Shown: piece after piece, positions 1-9,071 of the stretch
Numbering within the stretch: the stretch's first letter is position 1
Layout: the number at the start of each line of letters is the position of its first letter
From: Clavibacter sepedonicus
Lineage (GTDB): Bacteria; Actinomycetota; Actinomycetes; Actinomycetales; Microbacteriaceae
Direction: 5' to 3'
Assembly (NCBI RefSeq): GCF_000069225.1
Contig: NC_010407.1
Coordinates: 2,852,001 to 2,916,000 of the forward strand
DNA length: 64,000 nt
Program-made: the position numbers and the translations under genes
Notes under the pieces: generated by a model
Told to the model about the DNA's origin: nothing
The model's database searches: none
Seen by the model: only the letters and a program-made list of their open reading frames with translations

Positions 1-526
1 ACCGGCCGAGCGCCGTGAGGTAGAGCACGCGCAGCAGGTAGCCGTGGGCGACCACGAGCGTGGTGCGCGGATCCGCCGCCACGTCGTGGAGGACCGCCCG
101 CGCCCGCACCGCCGCCGCCGCCCACGTCTCGCCGCCGCCGGGCGCCGCGGGCTCGCCGTCGTCGCCCGTGAGCCACGCCGCGAACGCCGGGCCGTGCACG
201 GGTCCGCGCAGCTCGTCGCGCGTGATCCCCTCGAAGCCGCCGAAGTCGAGCTCCACCAGCTCGGACCGCGGCTCGGGCACGACGCCCGGCGCGACGCCCT
301 GCTCCTGCAGGATCCGCGCGGTGCTGCGGGCGCGCAGGAGCGTGCTCACGAGGATCCGCTCCACGCCCTCGCCGCGCAGCCGGTCCGCGAGGGGCGCCAG
401 CTGCTCGGCCGCGTCGTCGCCCACGTCGACGTCGGTGCGCGAGTTGTAGCGGTACTCCCGGTTCCAGGGCGTCTGCGCGTGCCGGGTGAGGAGCAGGCGC
501 GCGGGCGCCGCCGGGGGGATCTGCAT
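1..526 (-). CDS. Histidine phosphatase family protein (partial, 3' end off window)
   Basis: This gene runs off the left edge; about 175 N-terminal residues are present. The first residues lead into [12 protein letters not shown], the phosphoglycerate-mutase/histidine-phosphatase signature with the catalytic phospho-His, and a second conserved His sits in [13 protein letters not shown] near the window edge. Members hydrolyse phosphate esters; the substrate cannot be told from sequence. The ATG at 526 is preferred over the ATG at 534, which is in another frame and gives no family match. It is divergent from the small membrane protein that starts at 615. Confidence 0.85.
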   Translation of the reverse strand, partial: MQIPPAAPARLLLTRHAQTPWNREYRYNSRTDVDVGDDAAEQLAPLADRLRGEGVERILVSTLLRARSTARILQEQGVAPGVVPEPRSELVELDFGGFEGITRDELRGPVHGPAFAAWLTGDDGEPAAPGGGETWAAAAVRARAVLHDVAADPRTTLVVAHGYLLRVLYLTALGR

Positions 527-614
527 GGGTCCATCCAACCCGGATCCGGCCGGCGTCCGGGTGTCCCCGTCGCCGCCCGACCGTCGGGTCGGGTCCGGAC
601 TAGCGTCGAAGGGG

Positions 615-1013
615 ATGACCACGAGCCGCACCCGCGACGCGACGCCCGCCGTCCGCGCCGCCTTCGCCGCGGCGAGCGCCGCCTACCTCGTGAACTGCGC
701 CATCGGGATCGCGGCGGCCACCCGGATCCTGCCGCCCCGCCCCGAGCTCCGCCTCCACCACCGCGCCTACCTGCTCACGGGCGCCCTCACCGCGGTCGCT
801 CTCGCGTCGCCGCTCTGGGCCGGATCCACCGCGCGCCCCGCCGCCCGCCGCGCTGCCCGCGCGCTCGCCCCGGCCCTGATCCCGCTCGCCGCGCTCCCCC
901 GCGTCGGCACGCGCACGAGGCGGCACCGCGCCGTCGCCCTGACCGCCGCCCCGTGGTACGCCGCGGGCACCATCGCCACCTGGAGAGACCCATGGAGTTC
1001 CTCGACGTCCTGA
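615..1013 (+). CDS. Small hydrophobic protein, function unknown
   Basis: A 132-residue Ala/Arg-rich protein with hydrophobic stretches ([28 protein letters not shown] and two weaker ones) that suggest three or four membrane segments. I do not recognise the family. The last 22 bases overlap the start of the nitroreductase at 992 in another frame, which suggests translational coupling. A GAAGGGG element lies just upstream of the ATG. It could be an over-called ORF, but the spacing and overlap make a real gene more likely. Confidence 0.55.
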   Translation: MTTSRTRDATPAVRAAFAAASAAYLVNCAIGIAAATRILPPRPELRLHHRAYLLTGALTAVALASPLWAGSTARPAARRAARALAPALIPLAALPRVGTRTRRHRAVALTAAPWYAAGTIATWRDPWSSSTS

Positions 1014-1795
1014 GATCCCGGAGGACCACCAACGGCGCCTTCCTGCCGGATCCCGTGAGCGAGGAGCACCAGCGGCTCCTCATGGAGGTGGCCGGCCGCG
1101 CGCCCTCGCAGCTCAACAGCCAGCCGTGGCGCTTCGTGCTCGTGGAGGAGCGCGACACCATCGAGCGGATCGCCGAGATCAGCGGCGAGAGCATGACCGA
1201 GACGATGTCGAACGGCACCTTCTTCGAGCGCTACAAGCACTACTTCCGCTTCTCGCAGGAGGAGATGGACCGGCGCCGCGACGGCATGCTCTTCGACAAG
1301 CTGCCGGCGCCGCTGCGCCCCTTCACCACGCAGGCGTTCACGCGTCGCGGCCAGCGGCTGATGAACGTGCTGCGGGTCCCGCAGACGCTCGGCCGCGCGA
1401 ACCGCGAGCTCGTCGCCGGCAGCCCGCTGCTGATCGGCGTGATGCTCGACCGCGCCGAGGAGCGCCCCGAGTCGCTCGCGTCCTTCTACTCGACGTTCTC
1501 GATGGGCGCCGCGATGGAGAACGTGTGGCTGACGACGGGCGCGATCGGCATGGGGATTCAGTTCATCTCGTTCCCGATGGAGATCCGCGCGCAGTGGACC
1601 CGCGTCGAGGAGCTGCTCCGCGTGCCGCCGGAGCTCGAGCTCATGGCCGTCTACCGCCTCGGCTACCTGCCGCCCGAGGCGCGCCGCCCCGCGATCGACT
1701 GGTCGAGCCGCGAGCGCAAGCGCCCGTCCCAGTACGTGTTCCGCGGCACGTGCGACACCCCGCAGGAGGGGTGGGACGAGCCCGCCGCGAGCTGA
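992..1795 (+). CDS. Nitroreductase family protein
   Basis: A 267-residue protein with the FMN nitroreductase pattern: N-terminal [10 protein letters not shown] (flavin-phosphate-binding Arg region), [15 protein letters not shown] (the xPSxxNxQPW motif) and a C-terminal [12 protein letters not shown] segment. These enzymes reduce nitro, quinone or related substrates with NAD(P)H in the cytosol. The frame stays open far upstream, but family similarity starts exactly at MEFLDVL, so the ATG at 992 is chosen. A central insertion (about residues 75-120, rich in aromatic residues) is longer than in minimal family members. The substrate is unknown. Confidence 0.85.
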   Translation: MEFLDVLRSRRTTNGAFLPDPVSEEHQRLLMEVAGRAPSQLNSQPWRFVLVEERDTIERIAEISGESMTETMSNGTFFERYKHYFRFSQEEMDRRRDGMLFDKLPAPLRPFTTQAFTRRGQRLMNVLRVPQTLGRANRELVAGSPLLIGVMLDRAEERPESLASFYSTFSMGAAMENVWLTTGAIGMGIQFISFPMEIRAQWTRVEELLRVPPELELMAVYRLGYLPPEARRPAIDWSSRERKRPSQYVFRGTCDTPQEGWDEPAAS

Positions 1796-1881
1796 TCCGA
1801 CGGCCTGCGCGCCTCGTTCTGGGGGCGCGGGCGGGCCTCGATCCGGCCGGCGCCGCGGGCGCGCGCCCATAGGGTCGAGGC

Positions 1882-2841
1882 ATGGCCAGCGGCGCGTGGA
1901 TGCGGATCCCGTCCCCGAGCACGCGGCAGCGCTGGCTCCTCACCGCGGCCTCGCTCGCCTTCGCCGGGATCCTGCTCTGGTCGCCCGTCGGTGCCGTCAC
2001 CCGACTCGTCGACATCGCGATCGGACCGTCGCCGCTCATCCGGGTCGGCCTGCCGATCCTGCTGATCGTCGCCGTCGTCGGCATCGCGTACCTCGTCGTC
2101 GCCGAGCGCACGGCGCCGCCCGCGATCGACGTCACGCGTCAGGTCCTCCGCATCGGCCGCAAGGAGTGGGGATTCTCCGAGGTCACCGGCGCCCGCATCG
2201 AGCTGGCCGGCGGGCCGGGCGACGACACGCTGATCCTCCGCCTCACGACGACCGGCGACGGCAGCTGCAGCGTCGTCGTCTCCACGCGCGAGGGCGTGCG
2301 GATCGACGACGCGCAACGCGACGCGCTCCTGGCCTTGGTGGCCGGATCCCGCATCGCGCCGCCCCGCTCCAAGGACGACCCGAACGGCAGGTTCGCGCAC
2401 GTCGAGTTCCCGGGGCACCTCACGCTCGAGGACACCGCGGCGCTCGTCGACGGCAGCGGGGTCGCGGAGCCGACGTCCGCGCGCGGGCAGCGCGGGCAGG
2501 GCTCGGGCGCGCGGAACGTCCGCCCCGCCGGTACGCCCAGCCGGAACCCCGTCTCGATGCGAGCGCAGTACGTCGTCGCGGGCATCGTCACGGCGATGGG
2601 CGCCTTCTTCGCGGTGGCAGCGGTGCGGAACCCGACGGGGGTGTTCGGGCGCACGGAGATCCCGGTGGTCGGACTCGCCATCTTCTTCCTCGCCGGCGGA
2701 ATCGGCGTGATCCTCGTGACGCGCCGCGACGTGCGCCGCGCGGCCGAGCAGCGCGCCGCCGTCGATGCGGCCCGCGCGGAGGCCGACCACGACGGATCCG
2801 CCGAGCCCCCCGAGCCCGCCCGCCCCGCCGGCGGGAGCTGA
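1882..2841 (+). CDS. Membrane protein with PH-like domain, tandem paralogue A
   Basis: A 319-residue protein. Two membrane segments near the N-terminus (about residues 18-36 and 51-71) are followed by a cytosolic domain starting IDVTRQVLRIGRKEWGFSEV, whose alternating strands resemble bacterial PH-like domains of membrane proteins. A signature SRIAPPRSKDDPNGRF closes this domain, and two further membrane segments lie at about 230-275 before a charged tail. The gene 3 bases downstream is a shorter paralogue with the same N-terminus (WMRIPSPSTRQR versus WVRIPAPSYRQR). I do not know a function; a membrane-associated scaffold or sensor role is only a guess. Confidence 0.75.
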   Translation: MASGAWMRIPSPSTRQRWLLTAASLAFAGILLWSPVGAVTRLVDIAIGPSPLIRVGLPILLIVAVVGIAYLVVAERTAPPAIDVTRQVLRIGRKEWGFSEVTGARIELAGGPGDDTLILRLTTTGDGSCSVVVSTREGVRIDDAQRDALLALVAGSRIAPPRSKDDPNGRFAHVEFPGHLTLEDTAALVDGSGVAEPTSARGQRGQGSGARNVRPAGTPSRNPVSMRAQYVVAGIVTAMGAFFAVAAVRNPTGVFGRTEIPVVGLAIFFLAGGIGVILVTRRDVRRAAEQRAAVDAARAEADHDGSAEPPEPARPAGGS

Positions 2842-2844
2842 CGC

Positions 2845-3432
2845 GTGGCCGACGACGGGTGGGTGCGGATCCCGGCGCCCAGCTACCGGCAGCGCCTGCT
2901 CTTCGGCAGCGGCTGGTTCCTCCTGATCGTTTGGCTCAGCTCGAATCCCCTCAGCCTCCTCGGCCGCCGCGTCGGCGTCGCCGCCGCAGGGGCGCTCCTC
3001 CTCCTCGTCATCACGCGCCTCGCGCCCGGTCTCGACATCGACGCCGACCGGGGCGTCCTCCGCCTCCGCGGCCTGGAGCGCCCGTTCACCGACCTCGTCG
3101 GGGCGCGCATCGAGCTGGCGCCGCTCCCGCGGGAGTCCCGCTACGACAAGCCCCGGAAGCGCCCGCGTCGAGATCCGCTCGTGATCCGCCTCGACCTCGA
3201 CGGCGGCGCCCGGTTCCGCGTCGTGCTCGCGATCGGCCCGACCGACACGCTCTCGGCCGCGCGGACGACGGCGCTCGTCGCGGCTGTCCGCGGTTCCCGG
3301 ATCCAGGCGCCCATCGCCTCCTACGACCCGGACGGCCGCTTCACCCACCTCAACTTCCCGGGGAGCCTCGACCGCGACGACGCGGTGAAGCTCATCGAGG
3401 ATCCGCAGAGCGCCAGCGCCCTCCCGCGCTGA
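2845..3432 (+). CDS. Membrane protein with PH-like domain, tandem paralogue B
   Basis: A 195-residue paralogue of the preceding gene, starting with GTG 3 bases after its stop. Shared blocks are the N-terminal WVRIPAPSYRQR, two membrane segments, DIDADRGVLRLRGLERPFTD leading to GARIEL, and GSRIQAPIASYDPDGRF followed by a FPGSL motif. It lacks the C-terminal membrane pair of paralogue A, so the two probably arose by duplication with loss or gain of that module. The tight spacing implies one operon and possibly a hetero-oligomer (inference). No function is recognised. Confidence 0.75.
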   Translation: MADDGWVRIPAPSYRQRLLFGSGWFLLIVWLSSNPLSLLGRRVGVAAAGALLLLVITRLAPGLDIDADRGVLRLRGLERPFTDLVGARIELAPLPRESRYDKPRKRPRRDPLVIRLDLDGGARFRVVLAIGPTDTLSAARTTALVAAVRGSRIQAPIASYDPDGRFTHLNFPGSLDRDDAVKLIEDPQSASALPR

Positions 3433-3733
3433 CGCACACCCGCCCGCCCCTTGCCCCGCCACCACCCGACCGCGTAGGTTGCCGGACGTACCCCGTCGCG
3501 ACCCGACGCCTCCGGTGCGGCCGACATACCGGCCGGTCGGTCCGGCCGCGGACACGGGGGCTCCCCGCATGGAAGTCGGATCGTTGCGCCAGAACCCCGG
3601 TACTGCGCCCCTCGCGCAGCAGCTGTTCACGCACTGACGACCCGTCGCGCCCGCCCGTCTCGCGGGCCGCGCCGTCCGCCTCGGCGGACCCGGTGGTCGT
3701 CATGCACCCGCATCGATCCACCGGGGAGAGCCC
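3433..3733 (+). other. Intergenic region upstream of the ABC-F gene
   Basis: About 300 bases without a convincing gene. It holds a perfect 10-bp palindrome ACCGGCCGGT at 3528-3537, a possible regulator site, and a good Shine-Dalgarno (GGGGAGAG) directly before the ATG at 3734. No terminator hairpin or RNA gene was recognised. Confidence 0.4.
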
Positions 3734-5306
3734 ATGCCCACCGCACCATCCATCACGCTCGACCGCTGCACGTTCACCTGGCTCGACGGCTCCGTCGTGC
3801 TCGACTCCGCCACCGCCCGGTTCGGCCGCGGCACCACCGGCCTCGTCGGCCTCAACGGCGCCGGCAAGTCCACGCTCGTGCGGCTCGTGGTCGGCGACCT
3901 CACGCCCGCATCCGGATCCATCGTCACCAGTGGCCCAGTCGACCACCTGCCGCAGCGGCTCCGGACGGGCCCGGACGACACGGTCGCCGACCTCCTCGGG
4001 GTGCGCTCCCGGTTGCGCGCGCTGCGGGCGATCCTCGACGGCGATCCCGATCCCGCGCACTTCGACGCGCTCGGCGACGAGTGGGACGTCGAGTCCCGCG
4101 CGGCCACGGCGCTCCGCGACGTGGGGCTCACCGAGGGCGACCTCGACCGGCCCGTCGCCACGCTCTCCGGCGGACAGGCGGTGCTCGTCGCCATCAGCGG
4201 CGTGCGCCTCCGCGGGCGGCCCGTGGCGATCCTCGACGAGCCGACCAACAGCCTCGACGCCCGGGCGCGCGGAATCCTGCTCGACCTCGTCGACGGCTGG
4301 CGGGGGCGCCCTCGTCGTCGTGAGCCACGACCGGGAGCTCCTCGAGCACGTGGACGAGGTCGCCGAGCTCCGCGACGGCCGGATCAGCGTCACCGGCGGC
4401 ACCTACCGGGCGCACGAGGAGCGCGTGGCCGGGGAGCGAGCCGCGGCCGAGCGGCGGATCCGCGCGGCCGAGCAGGCGCATCGCGCCGAGCGTCGCCAGC
4501 GCATCGAGGCGGAGACGTCGATCGCTCGGCGCGCGAAGGCCGGGGCGCGGGCCGGCGAGTCGATGCCGCGCATGGCCGCGAACGAGCGCCGGAAGCACGC
4601 GGAGGCCACGGCGGGGCGCCTCCACCGGGCGCACGGCGACGCCGAGCGGCAGGCCGAGGACGCGGTCGCCGACGCCGAGTCGCAGCTCCGCGCGGACGCG
4701 CCCCTGCGGCTCGACCTGGCGGATCCCGCCCTGCCTGCCTCCCGCCGCGTCGCCGAGATCACGGTCCGGGGCCGCACCCGCGTCGTCCGCGGTCCGGAGC
4801 GCATCGCCGTGACGGGCGCCAACGGCGTTGGCAAGACCACGCTGCTCGCGCAGCTCGTCGGGGTGCCCGACACGCGGCAGTATCCGCTGCCCGGCACCCG
4901 CGCCGAGGCGCTCACGGATCGGGTCGCCTACCTCCCCCAAGCCCGGGACGGCCTCCACGACGGCCTCACCGTGCTGGAGAACGTGCGCCGGGCTGCGCCC
5001 GACGTGCCGCCGCGCGAGCTGCGCAACCGGCTCGCGCGCTTCCTGATCCGCGGCGACGCCGTCGACCGCGCGGCCGCGACGCTCTCCGGCGGGGAGCGCT
5101 TCCGCGTCGCGCTCGCGGGGCTGCTGCTGGCGGATCCGCCGCCGCAGCTCCTCGTGCTCGACGAGCCGACCAACGACCTCGACATGGCGAGCGCCGACCG
5201 CCTCGTCGAGGCGCTCCGGGCCTACAGGGGCGCCCTGGTCGTCGTCAGCCACGACGGGTCGCTGCTCGACCGCCTCGACCTCGACGAGCGGATCGAGCTC
5301 GCGTGA
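3734..5306 (+). pseudogene. ABC-F family ATPase, interrupted by a frameshift
   Basis: This encodes a soluble protein with two ATP-binding cassettes and no membrane segments, the ABC-F architecture (ribosome-associated translation or antibiotic-protection factors). Cassette 1: Walker A GLNGAGKST (residues 39-47), LSGGQ, Walker B VAILDEPTN. After a charged helical linker rich in Arg/Glu, cassette 2: GANGVGKTT, LSGGERFRVALAG, LVLDEPTNDLD, VVSHD. The frame changes between DGWRG and GALVVVSHD at a run of five G (4302-4306). Removing one base restores a single reading frame of about 523 residues. Either the gene is broken after the first Walker B, or this is a homopolymer sequencing error. ABC-F subfamily cannot be assigned. 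Confidence 0.8.
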
Positions 5307-5315
5307 GCCCCGACC

Positions 5316-5738
5316 TCAGACCCGCAGCGAGAACGCCGCCAGCCCCCGCTCGCCGTGCGGCGCGAACCCGAGCGCGCGGTAGAAGGGGTGCGAGCGGTCG
5401 CCGTCCTCGGTGCCGCCCGCGTCGGTGGTGAGCACGAGGAGGACGCCGGACGGCTGGCTCGCGCGCACGTGCTCGAGGAGGGCGCGGCCGATGCCGCCGC
5501 GCTGCTGGTCGGGGCGCACGAGGAGGTCCTGCACGTAGCAGATGGTCGCGCCGTCGCCCACGGTGCGCACGAGGCCGACGAGCAGGCCGTCGGCGTCGCG
5601 CGCGGTGGCGACCAGGTCGGAGCCGGCGAGCGCCCGTTCGAGCCGCTCGGGGTCGCGCGTGTAGGCGCTCCAGCCGACGGATCCGTAGAGGTCGAGCAGC
5701 TCGTCGCGGGCGGGGATCTCGACGGCGATGGGGATCAC
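5316..5738 (-). CDS. GNAT family N-acetyltransferase
   Basis: A 140-residue single-domain acetyltransferase. The acetyl-CoA binding motif A is seen in CYVQDLLVRPDQQRGGIGRA (R/Q-x-x-G-x-G/A type), followed by a helix and the C-terminal HPFYRALGFAPH typical of motif B. The start is the GTG at 5738 (VIPIAVEI); no in-frame ATG fits better. It transfers acetyl from acetyl-CoA to an amine; the substrate is unknown. It is convergent with the ABC-F gene, 9 bases apart, and divergent from the surface protein gene at 5838. Confidence 0.85.
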   Translation of the reverse strand: MIPIAVEIPARDELLDLYGSVGWSAYTRDPERLERALAGSDLVATARDADGLLVGLVRTVGDGATICYVQDLLVRPDQQRGGIGRALLEHVRASQPSGVLLVLTTDAGGTEDGDRSHPFYRALGFAPHGERGLAAFSLRV

Positions 5739-5837
5739 CCCGACACCGTATCGGCCTGTGCACTCGGCGCTCGCGCGATGCCCGCCGCTCGATACGGTCG
5801 CGGTCCCACCCGCCATCCCTTCCGACGAGAGCTGTCC

Positions 5838-6962
5838 ATGCACCAGTCGCGCCACGCCTGCACGTCCTCTTCTCGCCGCACCCGGTCCGGGTCCCTCGCC
5901 GTCGCCTCGCTGGCCGTCGCGGCCATCGCCGCCTCCGGTCTCGGCGCCGCGCTCCTCGCCCCGGCGAGCGCGTTCGCCGCCACCGCCACCGTGGGCCTCG
6001 GCACCGCCGCCTCGTACTCGGTGCTCGCCGGCCAGGGCGTCACCAACACCGGCCCCAGCACCCTCTCGGCGGATCTCGGCACCAGCCCGTCCGCCTCCGT
6101 CACGGGCTTCCCGCCCGGCGTCGTCGGCGGCGCCACGCACGCGGCCGACGCCGCGGCCGGCCAGGCGCAGTCCGACCTCACCACCGCGTACGACGACGCG
6201 GCCGGCCGCCCCACCACGGCCGCGGTGCCGGCCGACCTCGTGGGATCCACCCTCACGCCCGGCGTCTACACGGCCGCCGGCCCGCTCGCCAACACCGGCA
6301 CCGTCACGCTCGACGCGCAGGGCGACCCGTCGGCCGTCTTCGTCATCCAGGCCCCGTCGTCGCTCACCACCGGCTCCGGCAGCCGGGTGTCGCTCGTCAA
6401 CAGCGCCCAGGCCTGCAACGTCTTCTGGCAGGTGTCGAGCTCCGCCACCCTCGGCACGAACTCGGGCTTCGCCGGCACGATCCTCGCGCTCACGAGCGTC
6501 TCCGTCGGCAGCGGCGCCACGGTCGACGGCCGCGCGCTCGCCCGCAACGGCGCCGTCACCCTCGACGACGACGCGTTCACCTCCTCCACCTGCGGCACCA
6601 CCACGTCGCCCATCGGCTCCGGCAGCACGCCCGTCGTGACCCCGACGCCGGCGCCCTCCCCGGGCGGCGGGTCCACGGGCGGCACGACGGGCGGCACCAC
6701 CGGCGGCACGACGGGCGGCACGACGGGCGGCACGACGGGCGGCACGACCGGCGGATCCACCCCGACGCCGTCGCCCACGCCGACCGCCGGCGTGCCGACG
6801 CTCCCCACCCCGCCCGGCGACGTGCCGCCGCCGTCCGGCCATCTCCCCCGCACGGGCGGCGACGGCGCCCGCCTCGCCCTCGAGCTCGGCCTCGGAGCCG
6901 CGGCTCTCGCGGCCGGCGTCGTCGCGGTGATCGCGGTGCGCCTCCGCCGCCGCCGGCACTAG
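5838..6962 (+). CDS. DUF3494 ice-binding-like surface protein with sortase anchor
   Basis: A 374-residue secreted protein. Residues 1-47 form a long signal peptide ending in ASAFA. The body (ATVGLGTAASYSVLAGQGVT onward, with LTPGVYTAAGPLANTGTVTL and FAGTILALTSVSVGSGATV) is the DUF3494 beta-solenoid fold of ice-binding proteins and related adhesins. A Gly-Thr linker made of repeated TGGT units (bases about 6676-6750, 12-bp repeats) and a Pro/Thr stretch span the wall. The C-terminus has LPRTG (336-340), a hydrophobic helix and RLRRRRH, so a sortase should link it to peptidoglycan. Ice binding is not proven by the fold; adhesion is an alternative. Confidence 0.88.
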   Translation: MHQSRHACTSSSRRTRSGSLAVASLAVAAIAASGLGAALLAPASAFAATATVGLGTAASYSVLAGQGVTNTGPSTLSADLGTSPSASVTGFPPGVVGGATHAADAAAGQAQSDLTTAYDDAAGRPTTAAVPADLVGSTLTPGVYTAAGPLANTGTVTLDAQGDPSAVFVIQAPSSLTTGSGSRVSLVNSAQACNVFWQVSSSATLGTNSGFAGTILALTSVSVGSGATVDGRALARNGAVTLDDDAFTSSTCGTTTSPIGSGSTPVVTPTPAPSPGGGSTGGTTGGTTGGTTGGTTGGTTGGTTGGSTPTPSPTPTAGVPTLPTPPGDVPPPSGHLPRTGGDGARLALELGLGAAALAAGVVAVIAVRLRRRRH

Positions 6963-6987
6963 CCGCCACCGCAGCACAGCCACCACC

Positions 6988-7022
6988 GGACGCCCGTCCC
7001 CGCCTCGCGGGGGCGGGCGTCC
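6988..7022 (+). terminator. Intrinsic terminator-like hairpin after the DUF3494 gene
   Basis: A 16-bp stem (6988-7003 with 7007-7022, one G-T pair) closed by a CTC loop lies 25 bases after the stop codon. There is no clear U-tract, as is common in this GC range. Confidence 0.65.
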
Positions 7023-7115
7023 GTCATGCGCACGGCCCGGACGCGGAGGAGAAGCCGGGCTAGGGTCGGCAGGAGGAGCGACGCCGCTCTGATCCACCTG
7101 TCGACGAGGACCACC

Positions 7116-8075
7116 ATGACGACGACGAGCCGCCCCGCGCGACGATCCTCCGCCGACCGGCCGCCCCGTCCCCGACGCTCCCGCATGGCCCGCCGCGAGG
7201 CCGTGGCCGGCTACCTCTTCATCAGCCCGTGGATCATCGGGTTCCTCGTCTTCACGCTCGGCGCGATGGTCTACAGCCTCGTGGTGTCGTTCAGCGACTA
7301 CAACCTCGCCACCGACGTGGCCACCCCGGTCGGCACGGAGAACTACGAGCGCCTGTTCTCGGATCCGCGCGTGGCCCTGAGCCTCGGCAACACCCTCTTC
7401 TACGCCATCCTCGCCGTGCCGTTCGAGGTCTGCCTCGCGCTCCTGCTCGCGATCCTCCTCGCCCGCCTCGGACGCGGCGCCGGCATCTTCCGCACCCTCT
7501 ACTACCTGCCCAAGATGACCCCGACCGTCGCCACCGCGAGCGTCTTCCTGCTGCTGCTCAACGGCAACACGGGAGCGGTCAACAGGGGGCTCGAGGCGAT
7601 CGGGATCGACGGCCCGCAGTGGCTCATCGACCCCGCCTGGGTGAAGCCGTCGATCGTGCTCATGACGCTGTGGGGCGTGAGCGGCACCATGGTGATCTTC
7701 CTCGCCGCCCTCAAGGACGTGCCGCGCGAGCTCTACGAGGTCTCCTCCCTCGACGGCGCCGGCCCCGTGCGGCAGTTCTTCGCGATCACCGTGCCCATGA
7801 TCTCCGGCGCCATCTTCTTCAACGTCGTCGTGCTGACGATCGCCGCGCTGCAGGTGTTCGACCAGGCCTACCTGCTGTTCTGGCGCGACCAGACGAACGC
7901 GTCGCCGGACTCGTCGCTCTTCTACGGCGTCTACCTCTTCCAGCAGGCGTTCCGGTCGTTCGACTTCGGGTTCGCGGCCGCGATGGCGTGGCTGCTGTTC
8001 GTGATCGTGCTGGTCATCACGCTCATCCAGGTGAAGCTGAGCAACCGGTTCGTCTACTACGAGGGGGACCGCTGA
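7116..8075 (+). CDS. Sugar ABC transporter permease (MalF/UgpA type)
   Basis: A 319-residue membrane protein with six predicted membrane segments after a basic N-terminal tail. The first segment contains GYLFISPWIIGFLVF, typical of carbohydrate permeases of the CUT1 class. The cytoplasmic EAA loop, which docks the ATPase, reads EVSSLDGAGPVRQFFAITVP. The ATG at 7116 is in frame with upstream codons but is the first start followed by a normal N-terminus. Its stop overlaps the next permease start (TGATG), so the two are coupled and form the heterodimeric channel. Neither an ATPase nor a binding protein is adjacent on this strand. Confidence 0.9.
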   Translation: MTTTSRPARRSSADRPPRPRRSRMARREAVAGYLFISPWIIGFLVFTLGAMVYSLVVSFSDYNLATDVATPVGTENYERLFSDPRVALSLGNTLFYAILAVPFEVCLALLLAILLARLGRGAGIFRTLYYLPKMTPTVATASVFLLLLNGNTGAVNRGLEAIGIDGPQWLIDPAWVKPSIVLMTLWGVSGTMVIFLAALKDVPRELYEVSSLDGAGPVRQFFAITVPMISGAIFFNVVVLTIAALQVFDQAYLLFWRDQTNASPDSSLFYGVYLFQQAFRSFDFGFAAAMAWLLFVIVLVITLIQVKLSNRFVYYEGDR

Positions 8076-9070
8076 TGGCCGTCACCGACCGCACGCCGGA
8101 CGCCGCCGCGACGCCCGGCGCCGTGCCCGCCGCCGCCACCGGGGATCCGCGCCTCGCCGCCGCCCTCACGCCGCTGCCGTCGCGGGACCCGTCGCCCGGC
8201 CGGCGCGATCCCGACCGCGTCCGCCGCGTGCGCTCCCGCATCGGCCGCGCCCTCATCACGGCGCTGCTCGTGGGCTTCGCGCTGCTGTTCCTCTACCCGT
8301 TCGCGTGGCTGCTCGCCGCGAGCCTCAAGCCGCGCGGCGAGGTGTTCGACAACTCGCTCTGGCCGCGCACGTTCACGCCGCAGAACTACGTCGAGGTGTG
8401 GGAGCAGCTCCCGCTCCTCGGCTGGATGGGCAACAGCCTCGCGATCGCGCTGCTGTCCGCGGCGCTCGTGTCGATCTCGAGCGCGCTCGTGGCGTTCGGC
8501 TTCGCGTACTTCCGGTTCCCGGGGCGGCGGATCCTGTTCGGCCTGGTGCTCGCGACGATGATGCTGCCGGGCGCCGTGACGATGGTGCCGCAGTTCCTCA
8601 TCTGGAAGAACCTCGGGCTCATCGGCACGTGGATCCCGCTGTTCGGCATGAACCTGTTCGGCTCGGCCTTCTACATCTTCCTGCAGCGCCAGTTCTTCCT
8701 CGGGCTGCCGCGGGAGCTGTTCGAGGCGGCCCGGCTCGACGGCGCCAGCTACTTCGGGATGTTCCGGCGGATCGCGCTGCCGCTGTCGATCCCGTCGTTC
8801 GTGATCATCTTCATCTTCGAGTTCCAGGCCAGCTGGAACAACCTGCAGGCGTCGCTCATCTACCTGAACGCGGGCAGCGTCGAGGGTTTCACGGTGCCGC
8901 TCGGGCTCTCCTACGCGATGACCGCGTTCAGCCCCACGAACGGCGGCCAGGGCGACTACCAGCTCGTGATGGTCGCGGCGCTCCTCGTGACCCTGCCGAT
9001 GCTGCTGCTGTTCGCGTTCGGCCAGCGCTACTTCGTGGAGGGCATCGCGACGCAGGGCCGCAAGGGTTAA
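8075..9070 (+). CDS. Sugar ABC transporter permease (MalG/UgpE type)
   Basis: A 331-residue partner of the preceding permease, overlapping it by one base. After a Pro/Ala-rich N-terminal tail of about 50 residues there are six membrane segments. The EAA loop is EAARLDGASYFGMFRRIALP. CUT1-type permeases of this pair import mono- or oligosaccharides or glycerol-phosphate; the substrate cannot be deduced. The binding-protein gene at 11137-12495 is the likely partner. The stop lies one base from the convergent hipA stop. An ATPase of the UgpC/MsmK kind, perhaps the one at 42336-43436, must energise it (inference). Confidence 0.9.
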   Translation: MAVTDRTPDAAATPGAVPAAATGDPRLAAALTPLPSRDPSPGRRDPDRVRRVRSRIGRALITALLVGFALLFLYPFAWLLAASLKPRGEVFDNSLWPRTFTPQNYVEVWEQLPLLGWMGNSLAIALLSAALVSISSALVAFGFAYFRFPGRRILFGLVLATMMLPGAVTMVPQFLIWKNLGLIGTWIPLFGMNLFGSAFYIFLQRQFFLGLPRELFEAARLDGASYFGMFRRIALPLSIPSFVIIFIFEFQASWNNLQASLIYLNAGSVEGFTVPLGLSYAMTAFSPTNGGQGDYQLVMVAALLVTLPMLLLFAFGQRYFVEGIATQGRKG

Positions 9071-9071
9071 A

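Noticed and set aside
44..991. N-terminal extension of the nitroreductase reading frame by about 316 codons.
   Set aside because: The extension is an out-of-frame reading of the phosphatase and the small membrane protein; nitroreductase similarity begins at the ATG at 992.
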